Assembly: GCA_965204095.1 (NCBI GenBank)
Contig: OZ241991.1
Coordinates: 4,526,001-4,590,000 of the forward strand
DNA length: 64,000 bases
From: JAPPLB01 sp965204095
Lineage (GTDB): Bacteria > Acidobacteriota > Terriglobia > Bryobacterales > UBA6623
Direction: 5' to 3'
The notes beneath the pieces are model-generated. The model saw nothing but the letters and a program-made list of their open reading frames with translations. It was not told where the DNA came from and did no database searches. Shown here one piece after another: positions 1 to 8,920 of this stretch. Position 1 is the first letter of the stretch; the number at the start of each line of letters is the position of its first letter. Made by a program: the position numbers and the translations under genes.

Positions 1-1392
1 GACATCGGGGCGGCCGTACGCAATGTTCCGGAACACCGTGTCGTCGAAGAGGAACGTTTCCTGGGTGACGATGGCAATCTGGTCCCGCAGCGAGCGAAGC
101 CGAAGCGCCCGGAGATCCTGTCCGTCGATGCGGATCTCCCCGGAAGACGGGTCGAAGAAGCGAGGCAGAAGATTCATCAGAGTGCTTTTGCCCGCGCCGC
201 TCGGACCGGCCAGGGCCAGCACTTCCCCGCGCCGGACCGTGAAGGACACATTTCGAAGCGCGCTCTCGGAACTCTCGGGATATCGGAAGCTGATGTCGCT
301 GAAGGTGATCGCCTCGGAGAAAGGCGGCATTTCGACGGCCTGGGGCGCCTCGCGCACGTCGTGGGGATGACGGCGGTATTCGAGGATGCGCTGGGCGGCG
401 CCGAGGGCCTGCTGAAAGATGTTGTAGATGCCCGCCAGCCTCTTGACCGGCTGGTAGAACATCAGCAGCGCAATGACGAACGTGGTGAAGCGGCCGGGCG
501 TCATCTGGTCGGCGAGAATCTGGCTGCGGGCGTACGTCAGTAGGCATACGATCGTCACCGCGCCGAACATCTCGATCAGAGGCGTGGCGATCGCCTGTTG
601 CCTGACGTAGCGCAGGCTGTCCCGGAAAACGCTCTGCGCCACATCATGAAAGCGGCCCATTTCGAATCGCTCCATGCCAAAGGCCTTGACGATGCGATTG
701 CCGCTGATGGTCTCCTGGAGAATCTGAGTCAGGCGGGCGAGATGGTCCTGGGCGCTGCGGGTCGTCTTCTGGATGCGGCGGCCGATCCGGGTGGTCGGCC
801 ATCCGACGAAGGGCAGGACCGTCAGACTGACGGCCGCCAGCTTCCAGTCGGTCTGAATCAGCACCCACAGCAGCGCGACCAGGGCGAACCCCTGGCGCAG
901 CAGGTCGGCCAGGATGTGCGACATGGCGACCTGGACCTTTTCGATGTCGTTGACGAGCGATGAAATCAACCGTCCGGTGTGTGTCTTCTGGAAGAAGGCG
1001 GGTGATTGGTTGAGGACGACTCCGTAGACTTCGTTTCTCAGGTCGCGCACCGCCGCCAGACCGACGTAGTTGACCAGGTAGCCGCCCAGGTAGTTGCAGA
1101 CCCCCTTGACCAGAAACACTCCAATGACGCCGGCCGCCACCAGCGCCCAGATATCCTCGATGCCTTCCGGCAACAGGTCGTTGAGATAAAGCTGAGAGTC
1201 CGCGAAAGGAATCTCATACAAGGGAACGGGAGCGGGCTCGGCGTCAGGATCGAGGACGCGGTCAAAGACGGGTTCCGCCAGAATCGCAACCAGGCCATGA
1301 CAGGCGCCGACTATCGCCATCAGCAAGACGGCCAGGATCAGCCGCGGCGTATAAGGCCGCGTGAAGCGCAGTAGCTGGAACAGTTGCTTCAT
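1..1392 (-). CDS. ABC exporter, MsbA-like (partial)
   Basis: Fused transmembrane-ATPase half-transporter, probably a lipid or lipopolysaccharide flippase of the MsbA type, in the inner membrane. About 464 N-terminal residues are visible. Residues 1-310 hold hydrophobic membrane helices with the usual intracellular-loop sequence around ETISGNRIVKAFGMERFE. The nucleotide-binding domain follows, with Walker A GPSGAGKST near residue 394 and the Q-loop VTQETFLF near 439. The signature motif, Walker B and C-terminus lie beyond the window edge. The ATG at 1392 overlaps the stop of the upstream glycosyltransferase as ATGA, so the two are probably translationally coupled. That partner supports a cell-envelope glycolipid role. 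The exact substrate is inferred. Confidence 0.88.
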   Translation of the reverse strand, partial: MKQLFQLLRFTRPYTPRLILAVLLMAIVGACHGLVAILAEPVFDRVLDPDAEPAPVPLYEIPFADSQLYLNDLLPEGIEDIWALVAAGVIGVFLVKGVCNYLGGYLVNYVGLAAVRDLRNEVYGVVLNQSPAFFQKTHTGRLISSLVNDIEKVQVAMSHILADLLRQGFALVALLWVLIQTDWKLAAVSLTVLPFVGWPTTRIGRRIQKTTRSAQDHLARLTQILQETISGNRIVKAFGMERFEMGRFHDVAQSVFRDSLRYVRQQAIATPLIEMFGAVTIVCLLTYARSQILADQMTPGRFTTFVIALLMFYQPVKRLAGIYNIFQQALGAAQRILEYRRHPHDVREAPQAVEMPPFSEAITFSDISFRYPESSESALRNVSFTVRRGEVLALAGPSGAGKSTLMNLLPRFFDPSSGEIRIDGQDLRALRLRSLRDQIAIVTQETFLFDDTVFRNIAYGRPDV

Positions 1393-2420
1393 CGACCGAC
1401 TTCGCTGTTCGCTCCGGCGGCGGCCCTCGAAAGGACCTCATCAATCGCCCTCTCGACCTGCGATGTCTCCACCGACAGAATACAGCGCGGCTCGTCGAAC
1501 TCGTAACAGCGATCCCCCTTGCAGGGCTTGCAGTCCCATGTCGTCTCGACGACGGCGCTTACTGTGCGCCATGGCCCCCAGACGGCAGAGTTCGATGAGC
1601 CGAAGATGACAACCGTGGGAATCGCGAACGCCGCCGCCACGTGCGACGGGCCCGAGTCGTTGCCAACAAAGAGCCGTGCGCCGGCGATCAACGACTTCAA
1701 GTCATTCAGGGCGAGGTTTTCGAGGCAGGTGAACCTCGAGAGGCCGGAGAACATATCGCCCCGGCCGGGAGCGGAAATGAAGACCGGCTCGAGGCCGCGG
1801 CCTTCCAGAAAATGCCCGATGCTCCGAAAGCGGTCGAGGGGCCATTCCTTCGTGGCAAAGAGAGCGGCGACGTGGAGCACGGCGTACGGGCGATCACGAT
1901 GCGGAGGTTCGGCGCGGAGCTTTGCCCGTGGAACCGCGGAGACGGGAACGCCCAGGTGGAACATCGCCGAGGCGTGGTGCTCGGCGGTGTGCACGGGCTC
2001 GTCGCCGGCACGCCCCAGGATACCCTGAGCCCGCGGAATCCTGATGCCATAGCCGAAACTTTCTCTCGCATGCGCATACCCGGCGCGGAACCGGGCGCCG
2101 GAAAGGGCCGTGCAACGGGCCGTCCAGGACTTGGCGTACAAATCGAGGCAGAGCGCCGGCCGCAGTTTTCGAATCGCTCGCAGCGTCTTGAACGGCGCCA
2201 GCGAAGAGCTTTCATGAATCAGCTCGTTCGTCACATCGTCGTTGCCGGCGAGCAGTCCGGCGAAGGGAGCGGCGAGCACGACGGTGATCCGCAAGTCCGG
2301 CCGCGCCTGCTTGAGCAGTGAGAGCGCCGGGGTCGTGAGCACGATGTCTCCCAGCGACCGCAATCGAAGGACGATGACGTTCGCACCCTCGGGCAGCTCG
2401 GAAACAACGTCGGTCGGCAT
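1389..2420 (-). CDS. Glycosyltransferase family 9 (heptosyltransferase-like)
   Basis: Likely transfers heptose or a related sugar from a nucleotide donor to lipopolysaccharide core on the cytoplasmic face of the inner membrane. The protein is about 343 residues, normal for GT9. It opens with VIVLRLRSLGDIVLTTPAL, the typical N-terminal GT9 strand, and has the donor-site region FVGNDSGPSHVAAA in the C-terminal half. A Cys cluster near the end (DCKPCKGDRC) resembles the tail seen in some ADP-heptose transferases. I chose the Met at 2420 because residues before it (up to 2498) look unlike the family. No strong ribosome binding site is seen. It overlaps the ABC exporter by 4 bp and is transcribed first. 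Confidence 0.85.
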   Translation of the reverse strand: MPTDVVSELPEGANVIVLRLRSLGDIVLTTPALSLLKQARPDLRITVVLAAPFAGLLAGNDDVTNELIHESSSLAPFKTLRAIRKLRPALCLDLYAKSWTARCTALSGARFRAGYAHARESFGYGIRIPRAQGILGRAGDEPVHTAEHHASAMFHLGVPVSAVPRAKLRAEPPHRDRPYAVLHVAALFATKEWPLDRFRSIGHFLEGRGLEPVFISAPGRGDMFSGLSRFTCLENLALNDLKSLIAGARLFVGNDSGPSHVAAAFAIPTVVIFGSSNSAVWGPWRTVSAVVETTWDCKPCKGDRCYEFDEPRCILSVETSQVERAIDEVLSRAAAGANSEVGR

Positions 2421-2625
2421 AGCAGAGAGGCGGCGAAAACCGGCGGCGCCGGAGCAGGCCTGCCTAGCAGCCCATGGTAAAAGCACCGCTGCATTCAAGC
2501 GGCGATGCGTCCCGGCTGAACTGCGTTGCTCCTCGGTCGAATATGTCCAATATGCTCCCTCGTCGCGCCTTCTCAGTCGAGCATCTCGCCGCCCTCGGTG
2601 CTACGCGGGGTTTCACCACGGACTG

Positions 2626-3273
2626 CTAGGCCCGCGCTTCTTCGACGACTTTCAGAAACTGCCTGGCGTTTTCTTCGATGGATGCATAGTCACCCGATTC
2701 CAGGGCTTTCCTGCTGACCATTTCGGAACCCACCGCGATCGCCGACGCGCCGGCCTGGAAGAAGTCGGCCGCGTTGTCAAGCCTCACTCCCCCTGTCGGC
2801 ACCATCAACACTTGCGGCAGCGGCGCCTTGAGGGCCTTGATGTAGCGGGGGCCTCCCAGGTTGCCGCAGGGAAAGATCTTGACCATGTCGGCGCCGTTTT
2901 CCCAAGCGTTCATGACTTCGGTCGGGGTGAGCGCACCGGGGATGATCGGCTTGGAATAGCGGTGGCACATCTCGATCGTTTTCACGTTGAGAGCCGGCGT
3001 GACCAGAAACTCCGCGCCGGCCAGCATGACCGTTCGGGCCGTTTCCGGGTCGAGGACGGTCCCCGCGCCCAGAACAATCCGATCGCCGAATTCGTCCGCG
3101 ACCTTCTCCAGGACCTTGACGGCGCCGGGCACCGTCATCGTGACCTCGAGAACCCCGACTCCGCCGCGGTAGACGGCCTTGGCGGCCTCGATGGCATGGT
3201 CAGCCCGGTTGGCGCGCACGATCGGGACAATCCCGATCTTCAGAATCGCGGCCAGTGTTTTCTCTTTTGCCAT
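2626..3273 (-). CDS. eda: 2-dehydro-3-deoxy-phosphogluconate aldolase (KDPG/KHG)
   Basis: Class I aldolase that cleaves KDPG or a related 2-keto-3-deoxy sugar acid to pyruvate plus an aldehyde, in the cytoplasm (Entner-Doudoroff or uronate catabolism). 215 residues, the usual length. Visible family motifs are GIVPIVRA at the N-terminus, the catalytic Glu in GVLEVTMT, the phosphate-binding PTGGV near the C-terminus and the Schiff-base Lys in DMVKIFPCGNLGG. The Met at 3273 gives the standard start; an upstream extension to 3486 in the same frame is unlike the family. It is divergent from iolB, with about 85 bp between the starts, so a shared promoter region is likely. The substrate could equally be KDPGal. 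Confidence 0.88.
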   Translation of the reverse strand: MAKEKTLAAILKIGIVPIVRANRADHAIEAAKAVYRGGVGVLEVTMTVPGAVKVLEKVADEFGDRIVLGAGTVLDPETARTVMLAGAEFLVTPALNVKTIEMCHRYSKPIIPGALTPTEVMNAWENGADMVKIFPCGNLGGPRYIKALKAPLPQVLMVPTGGVRLDNAADFFQAGASAIAVGSEMVSRKALESGDYASIEENARQFLKVVEEARA

Positions 3274-3358
3274 AATAACGAGGGCGAGGGCGCGGCATGC
3301 GAAGCGAAGCCGGATCGCGCGTAACCTACCAACGATAACAAAGTTCCCTTGGCGCTCC

Positions 3359-4186
3359 ATGAGCTTCCAGACGAAATGTCCCATTGACGGCCCTGGTGTG
3401 TATCCGATTGTGGAGCGGGGCAGGGACCTCAAATATCTATCGTTCCGGGTCGTCGAGCTCGGCGGGGAGTTGCGCGATTTCACCACCGAAAGCGGGGACG
3501 AGGAACTGGCCGTCGACTTCTATTCCGGTGCGGTCCGGGTCGAGGTTTCCTCGTCGAGCGGCCATCTGACGGCCGAGACCCGCTCGCGGGCCTCGATCAA
3601 AGAACCGGGCGAGATGCTCTACGTACCCCGCGACGCCACGCTCAAGTTGACTCTGCTCGACGGTTCGGCCCGTGTCAGCATCGCCGGGGCCGAGGGCAAG
3701 CCCGGCGTCGCGCCCCGGATCGTGGCTCGCGAACAGGTCGAAACAAAGCCTGTCGGGCGCGAGAATTGGCGTCGCACCCTGCACACCTACATTGCGGACA
3801 ACATTGACGCCAACCACCTCATCGCCGGGGAGACGGTCAACGACCCCGGCAGTTGGTCCAGTTGCCCGCCCCACAAACATGACGCGAACAACCCGCCCTC
3901 CGAGGTGCCGATGGAAGAGGTTTATTTCTTTCAGGTCGAGCCCAAGGAGGGATTCGGATTCATGCGGCTCTACACCGACCCCTCCGATCCGAGGCCGGCG
4001 TTCGACTATTCCTACGCGGTGGAAGACGGCGACACGGTGATCATCCCGCGCGGCTACCATCCGGTCGTGGCGTTCCCTGCCTATACGTTGAACTACACCT
4101 GGATTCTGGCGGGTGAGGGCCGCACGTACGGTGCATGGGCGGACGACCCCAAGTACGCCTGGATCAAACAAGCCCCCACCGGTTGA
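3359..4186 (+). CDS. iolB: 5-deoxy-glucuronate isomerase, IolB-like
   Basis: Cupin-fold isomerase of the KduI/IolB family, converting 5-deoxy-D-glucuronate to 5-dehydro-2-deoxy-gluconate in myo-inositol breakdown. 275 residues match IolB length. The C-terminal cupin carries the metal-binding pattern: SSCPPHKHD, then EEVYFFQV, and the later His in PRGYHPVVA. The Met at 3359 fits the family start. It stands alone as an iol gene here, next to a divergent KDPG aldolase and a convergent short-chain dehydrogenase. The set therefore looks like a general sugar-acid or inositol catabolic neighbourhood rather than a full iol operon. The family assignment is firm and the exact in vivo substrate is inferred. 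Confidence 0.85.
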   Translation: MSFQTKCPIDGPGVYPIVERGRDLKYLSFRVVELGGELRDFTTESGDEELAVDFYSGAVRVEVSSSSGHLTAETRSRASIKEPGEMLYVPRDATLKLTLLDGSARVSIAGAEGKPGVAPRIVAREQVETKPVGRENWRRTLHTYIADNIDANHLIAGETVNDPGSWSSCPPHKHDANNPPSEVPMEEVYFFQVEPKEGFGFMRLYTDPSDPRPAFDYSYAVEDGDTVIIPRGYHPVVAFPAYTLNYTWILAGEGRTYGAWADDPKYAWIKQAPTG

Positions 4187-4218
4187 ACCGGGCCGGAAAG
4201 GCCCCCGCCCGGGCGGAA

Positions 4219-4953
4219 TCAAGAGAATTTCTGAATCGTCGGCGAGATCACCAACTCGGGAATCGTGGCCCGCGGGTGGAGGGCCGCCACCAGCAAGGCG
4301 GCTTGCGCGAGGTCCTCCGGCTGCAGCATCAGGGCGCGTTGATCGGCGTCGGGAACTACGGGGCGAGAGTCAAGGATCGGCGTGTTGACCTCCCCGGGGT
4401 AGATCAGGCACGAGCGGATTCCGTTCTTGCCTTCCTCCAGTCCGAGCGTCTTGCTGAGGCCGGCCATTCCAAACTTCGACGCCGAGTATGCCGCTCCTCC
4501 AAGGTCACTGCCCCGCAGGCCTGCGATCGACGAGACGTTGATGATCAACCCGTCGCGGCGTTTCCGCATGATCGGCAGCACCTCGTGAATCAGGTAGAAC
4601 GCTCCGTTGAGATTCACCTGAACGATCTTGTCGAAGTCGTCCATCGACAACTCCGAGAGAGCCCGTCGCGGCACGTTGACCCCGGCGTTGTTCACAAGAA
4701 TGTCGATCGCGCCGTATTGAGCGACCGTGGACGCCACCAGCGCCTTCGCGGCGGTGCGGTCCGAGACATCGAGCGCCCGGGGATGAATGCGGACGCCCGG
4801 CTCGCCCGCTTCCTGTTTCGCGGCATCGAGCTTCTCGCGGGTTCTGCCCACGCTCACGACGTGCGCGCCTTCTTGCGCGAACGTTTCTGCGACCGCGCGG
4901 CCAATACCGCTGCCGGCGCCGGTTACCAGAGCAATCTTGTTCTCCAGTTTCAT
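4219..4953 (-). CDS. Short-chain dehydrogenase/reductase
   Basis: Classical NAD(P)-dependent SDR of 244 residues, cytoplasmic. It shows the cofactor motif TGAGSGIGRA at residues 11-20, the NNAG motif (DILVNNAGVN), the catalytic Ser in INVSSIAG and the YSASK catalytic Tyr-Lys pair. The C-terminal part LIYPGEVNTPIL is typical of 3-oxoacyl-ACP reductase-like and sugar dehydrogenases. An AAGGGAAG ribosome binding site precedes the ATG at 4953. It converges on iolB with a 32-bp gap and is divergent from the TIM-barrel gene. The substrate cannot be read from sequence; a sugar or polyol is a guess from the neighbours. Confidence 0.88.
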   Translation of the reverse strand: MKLENKIALVTGAGSGIGRAVAETFAQEGAHVVSVGRTREKLDAAKQEAGEPGVRIHPRALDVSDRTAAKALVASTVAQYGAIDILVNNAGVNVPRRALSELSMDDFDKIVQVNLNGAFYLIHEVLPIMRKRRDGLIINVSSIAGLRGSDLGGAAYSASKFGMAGLSKTLGLEEGKNGIRSCLIYPGEVNTPILDSRPVVPDADQRALMLQPEDLAQAALLVAALHPRATIPELVISPTIQKFS

Positions 4954-5177
4954 CGATCAACTTCCCTTCGACGTGTTCCCGAGGAGTATCCTGCCTCGCG
5001 CCAACGACGATCGCCTTTTTCGTAAAATCGCCGCCCCGGCCGCGCGTCATACATTGTTGCCCTTGGATCCCAAGCGGAGCAAGAGAACGACGGCTTCAAA
5101 ATACTGCTACCCTGGACGGCTCGTCCACCGGACTCTCACCGGCTATGGACCCGTTCGCCCTGCAAATCGGAGCTTCC

Positions 5178-6068
5178 ATGTCATCCCCGACCCTGTTGCA
5201 TTCCGTCAGCTATTCCGGCTCGTGGGGTCAGGACCTCTTGTCCGTCGACGACTTTGTCCGCAAGTCTGCCGCGCTCGGTTTCAACGGCGTGATGCTCATG
5301 GCCAAGCGGCCCCACCTCTCCATCCTCGACTACGACGCCCAGGCCCGCGCCGGCCTGCAGAAGCTCATCCGGCAGAACGGCCTAACCAAGGTTTGCCTGG
5401 CCGGGTACTCCAACTTCACCGCAGACCTGGAGCACGCCGAAATCCCGATGCGCGAGATGCAGATCTCCTACGTCACCGAACTCGCTCAACTCGCCCACGA
5501 CATCGGCGGCGATTTGATCCGCATCTACACCGGCTACGAAAACCCCGCCTCCGGCTACCTCCCGCAATGGAATCTCGTCGTCGAAGTCCTGCAAGAATGC
5601 GCCGACCGCGCCGCGCCCCTCGGCGTGACGGTCGGCGTCCAGAACCACCACGACATCGCGGTCGACTACCGCAGTCAACGCGATCTCATCGAAGCCGTCG
5701 GCCGTCCCAACTGCCGGCCGCTCTTCGACGCCTGGGCGCCGGCGCTGCAGGGAACCGACATCGTCGAGGCCGCGCGCGTCATGGCGCCCCTCGTGCCGCA
5801 CACCACCATCGCCAACTATCAGAAGCGCGCGCGTTTTCTCTACGAGCCCGACGTCATCAACTACCGCGCGGGCGTGCCCTACGCCCAAGCCGTTCCGATC
5901 GACGAAGGGTTCATCGACTACAAGGCCTTTCTCGGCGCCCTGCGCGACGGCGGATTCTGCGGCTCGGTCGCCTACGAGATGTGCTCGCCCATCCTCGGCG
6001 GCGGATCGCTTGAAAACCTGGACGCCTACGCACGGCGGTTCTTGCTGTTCATGGACGCCCTGAAGTAG
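5178..6068 (+). CDS. TIM-barrel sugar phosphate isomerase/epimerase
   Basis: AP-endonuclease-2-like TIM-barrel protein (sugar phosphate isomerase/epimerase superfamily), about 296 residues and probably cytoplasmic. Metal-binding positions can be recognised in IRIYTGYEN, VGVQNHHDIAVD, CRPLFDAWAPA and the C-terminal SVAYEMCSPIL. The ATG at 5178 has GGAG 6 bp upstream; an in-frame Met at 5145 is the alternative. A divergent Nramp-like transporter starts 17 bp downstream in the same direction, so the two form an operon. This suggests import and isomerisation of the same unknown compound. The precise reaction is unknown. Confidence 0.8.
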   Translation: MSSPTLLHSVSYSGSWGQDLLSVDDFVRKSAALGFNGVMLMAKRPHLSILDYDAQARAGLQKLIRQNGLTKVCLAGYSNFTADLEHAEIPMREMQISYVTELAQLAHDIGGDLIRIYTGYENPASGYLPQWNLVVEVLQECADRAAPLGVTVGVQNHHDIAVDYRSQRDLIEAVGRPNCRPLFDAWAPALQGTDIVEAARVMAPLVPHTTIANYQKRARFLYEPDVINYRAGVPYAQAVPIDEGFIDYKAFLGALRDGGFCGSVAYEMCSPILGGGSLENLDAYARRFLLFMDALK

Positions 6069-6085
6069 GATTGCTGGAATCGCTT

Positions 6086-7450
6086 ATGTCTGCTTCCTCT
6101 TTGCAGGACCCCTACCAACTACGTCCCGAGGACATCGAAACTCCTCCCATCCGATTCGCCGCGATCTTCCGGCGCATTGGTCCGGGACTGATTCTCGCCA
6201 GCTCGATCGTCGGCTCCGGGGAGCTCATTGCCACCACCGTCCTCGGGGCGGAGAACGGCTACACCCTGCTGTGGTTCATCATTGTGAGCTGTTTCATCAA
6301 GATCGTCGTCCAGAACGAACTGGGCCGCTACGCGATCGGCACTGGCGAGACGACGTTGGAGGCTTTCAATCGCGTCCCGGGGCCGCGCCTCGGCGTGTCG
6401 TGGGTCGTCTGGCTGTGGGTCCTGATGATTTCCATGACGCTCATGCAGGTCGGCGGGATGATGGGCGGCATTTCCGAAATCCTCCACGACCTGATACCGG
6501 CGATTTCCGTCGCCGGCTGGGTCTGGATCGTCGCCGCCGGAACGGCAGTTCTCCTGGTCGCCGGCCGCTACTCGCTGGTGGAACGCGTTGCGATGGGACT
6601 CGTCGTCAGTTTCACGGTGCTCACCGTCAGTTGCGCCTTCCTGCTCTTCAAGCGCCCTGAATTCTTCTCCTGGGACGCCCTTCTCGGCGGATTCATGTTC
6701 TCGATGCCGCAGGGCGGTTTCGTCACCGCCGTCGCCGCGTTCGGCATCACCGGCGTCGGCGCCACCGAGTTGGTGATGTATCCCTACTGGTGCATCGAGA
6801 AGGGCTACGCGCGGTTCACCGGCAAGCGCGACGACACCCCGGCCTGGCGGCAGCGCGCCTTCGGCTGGATCAAGGTGATGGGCGTCGACGTCCTCAACTC
6901 GATGGTGATCTACACCTTCGCCACCATCGCGTTCTACCTGCTGGGCGCGGGCATTCTCAACGGTATGGGGCTGATGCCGCAGGGCTCGGAGATGGTCAAG
7001 GCCCTCTCGAACATGTACACCGAGACGCTCGGCCAATGGTCGCTCTATCTCTTCCTGGTGGGCGCTTTCGCCGTCTTCTACTCGACCCTGTTCGCGTCCA
7101 CCGCGGCCCATTGCCGGATGGTCCCGGACTTCCTCGCGATGCTCGGCGTCTTCGACAAGAACAACTACGCTCTCCGCCTCCGCTACATGCGCATCTTCGT
7201 CGTGGTCCTGCTCTTCGTACCCGCCGTGTACTTCATGTTTCTGAAGGCCCCGGTCCTGATGGTCAAGATCGGCGGCGTCGCGCAGGCGCTCATGCTGCCC
7301 GTCATCGGGTTCGTCGCCGTCTGGCTGCGCTACCGCCACATGCCCAGGCAGATCCTGCCCAAAGGCTGGCTCACGTTGGCGCTCTGGGTGTCGGCGGCGG
7401 TCATGGCCGTCATGACCGGCTACTCCGTCCTCATGCAGATCGTCGGCTGA
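6086..7450 (+). CDS. Divergent Nramp-family membrane transporter
   Basis: Integral membrane protein of about 454 residues with roughly 11 hydrophobic helices, related to the Nramp (SLC11, APC fold) family. The N-terminal helix reads GPGLILASSIVGSGELIATT. The canonical metal-binding DPGN of helix 1 is replaced by VGSGEL, and the helix-6 MPH motif is replaced by a sequence around LVMYPYW. Known Nramp metal ligands are thus absent, so a divalent metal may not be the substrate. It follows the TIM-barrel epimerase by 17 bp and probably shares its transcript, hinting at an organic substrate. The start could be the TTG at 6071 or the ATG at 6086. I prefer 6086. Confidence 0.8.
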   Translation: MSASSLQDPYQLRPEDIETPPIRFAAIFRRIGPGLILASSIVGSGELIATTVLGAENGYTLLWFIIVSCFIKIVVQNELGRYAIGTGETTLEAFNRVPGPRLGVSWVVWLWVLMISMTLMQVGGMMGGISEILHDLIPAISVAGWVWIVAAGTAVLLVAGRYSLVERVAMGLVVSFTVLTVSCAFLLFKRPEFFSWDALLGGFMFSMPQGGFVTAVAAFGITGVGATELVMYPYWCIEKGYARFTGKRDDTPAWRQRAFGWIKVMGVDVLNSMVIYTFATIAFYLLGAGILNGMGLMPQGSEMVKALSNMYTETLGQWSLYLFLVGAFAVFYSTLFASTAAHCRMVPDFLAMLGVFDKNNYALRLRYMRIFVVVLLFVPAVYFMFLKAPVLMVKIGGVAQALMLPVIGFVAVWLRYRHMPRQILPKGWLTLALWVSAAVMAVMTGYSVLMQIVG

Positions 7451-7510
7451 CCCGGATATCCGCCCGCACGAGGGTCTTCGCACGTAATTGCCGCGGGGAG
7501 AGCTATCTAG

Positions 7511-7687
7511 ACTGCATTTCTCACCACGTGGCGAGGCGAAGTGGGTGAGAGGGCCGTCAGGACGAGGCGCGCGCCGCTTGGCGCGCGCAGGCGTACTTGA
7601 ACAGTACGTTGAGCACGGCAAGCAAGCGCAACGAAGTCCTGGCGGTCGTATGGCGTGCTTCGACCGTCGGGTGGTGAGAAATGCAGG
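7511..7687. repeat. 177-bp MITE-like element, copy 1
   Basis: First of three copies of a repeat. It is flanked by CTAG at 7507-7510 and 7688-7691, a likely 4-bp target duplication. The ends are near-perfect inverted repeats (ACTGCATTTCTCACCAC at left; its mate ends GTGGTGAGAAATGCAGG at right), and weaker symmetry runs further inward. It carries no transposase. It lies between the Nramp-like gene and the DUF1080 gene. Copy 2 (55474-55650) has the same length and copy 3 (59368-59661) has an internal expansion. Confidence 0.85.
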
Positions 7688-7735
7688 CTAGCCGTGGGCG
7701 CATATACTAGACTTTTCCCAACGAGAGGAAACCCC

Positions 7736-8920
7736 ATGAGATTCTTTGCCCCGGCGCTCATCTTCTGTCTGCTGATTCCGTCCGCGCTCATCGCTCAGGA
7801 CAACACCTTGACCCCGCAGGAGGTCGAGCAGGGTTGGATACTGCTCTGGGACGGCAAGACCGAGTACGGCTGGGAATGGCACGGCGACGCCCGCTGGAGG
7901 ATCGAGGATGGCGTCCTCAAGTCCAACGGCGGCGGCAACGGTTGGCTGGGCACGACCAGCAGCTTCGGCGATTTCGAGCTCAGCCTCGAATTTCGAACGC
8001 CCGCCGACGGCAACAGCGGAGTGTTCTTGCGGTCGGCCCGCCGCGGCGCGCCACACCAAACCGGCTATGAGCTGCAGATCTTCAATCGTCAGCCGCAGGG
8101 CTACAACACCGGCAGCCTCGTTTTCTACGTCAAGGCGCATCCGGCGGAGTTCATCGGCGGGCAGTGGAACCGTTACCATGTCCGCGCCGTCGGCAGCCGC
8201 TTCGTCGTGCGGCTCAACGACCGCGAGGTGCTCGACGCCAACGACTCGTCCCACGCGGCCGGCGTGATCGGCCTGCAATACAACGAAGACAAACCGATCG
8301 AGTTCCGCAACATCAAGCTGCGGCCGCTCGGCCTCGCCCCGCTCTTCAACGGACAGGACCTGAGCGGCTGGCAGAAGGTCGACCGCCCGAACCGCGACGA
8401 CGTGCACGAGTGGTCGGTCCGCGAAGGCATTCTGCATGTCGAGAAGGGCGCCGGACAGCTCGAAACGGTAAAGGAATTCAAGAACCTCGTGCTGCAGCTC
8501 GCGATCAAGACGAATCCGCCGTCAGCCGACCATCACCCCAACAGCGGCGTTTTCTTCCGCGGCGAGAAAGGGGTCTTCTGGAGCGGCTACGAGTCACAAA
8601 TCCGCAACGAGTTCCAGAACGGCGACCGCTCACAGCCCCACGACTTCGGCACCGGCGGACTCTACTTCTATGTGCCGGCTCGCCGCGTCATCCCCAATGA
8701 CGGCGAGTTTTTCCATAAGACCGTGGTCGCCTACGAACGCCACCTCGCCGTCTGGATCAACGGCATCCAGACCGCCGACTGGGAAGACCCGCGCCCTCCG
8801 GGCAACAACGCCCGGCGCCAGGCCCGCCTCGCGCCCGGCGTCATCAGCCTGCAAGCTCACGACCCGACGACGAACCTCGATTTCAAGGATATCCGCGCCG
8901 CCGAACTGGCTGGGCGTTAG
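7736..8920 (+). CDS. Secreted protein with two DUF1080 domains
   Basis: Exported protein of 394 residues with a signal peptide at residues 1-21 (FCLLIPSALIAQ). Two tandem DUF1080 (3-keto-disaccharide hydrolase / concanavalin-like) domains follow. Domain 1 covers about 30-205 (WILLWDGKTEYGW to FRNIKLRPLG). Domain 2 covers about 206-392 (APLFNGQDLSGWQ to LDFKDIRAAEL). The start at 7736 has an AGAGGA ribosome binding site. DUF1080 proteins are abundant in Acidobacteria and Planctomycetes and act on 3-keto-glycosides or bind polysaccharide; which applies here is inferred. MITE copy 1 sits directly upstream, so the promoter lies in the last part of the repeat or the 48 bp after it. Confidence 0.88.
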   Translation: MRFFAPALIFCLLIPSALIAQDNTLTPQEVEQGWILLWDGKTEYGWEWHGDARWRIEDGVLKSNGGGNGWLGTTSSFGDFELSLEFRTPADGNSGVFLRSARRGAPHQTGYELQIFNRQPQGYNTGSLVFYVKAHPAEFIGGQWNRYHVRAVGSRFVVRLNDREVLDANDSSHAAGVIGLQYNEDKPIEFRNIKLRPLGLAPLFNGQDLSGWQKVDRPNRDDVHEWSVREGILHVEKGAGQLETVKEFKNLVLQLAIKTNPPSADHHPNSGVFFRGEKGVFWSGYESQIRNEFQNGDRSQPHDFGTGGLYFYVPARRVIPNDGEFFHKTVVAYERHLAVWINGIQTADWEDPRPPGNNARRQARLAPGVISLQAHDPTTNLDFKDIRAAELAGR

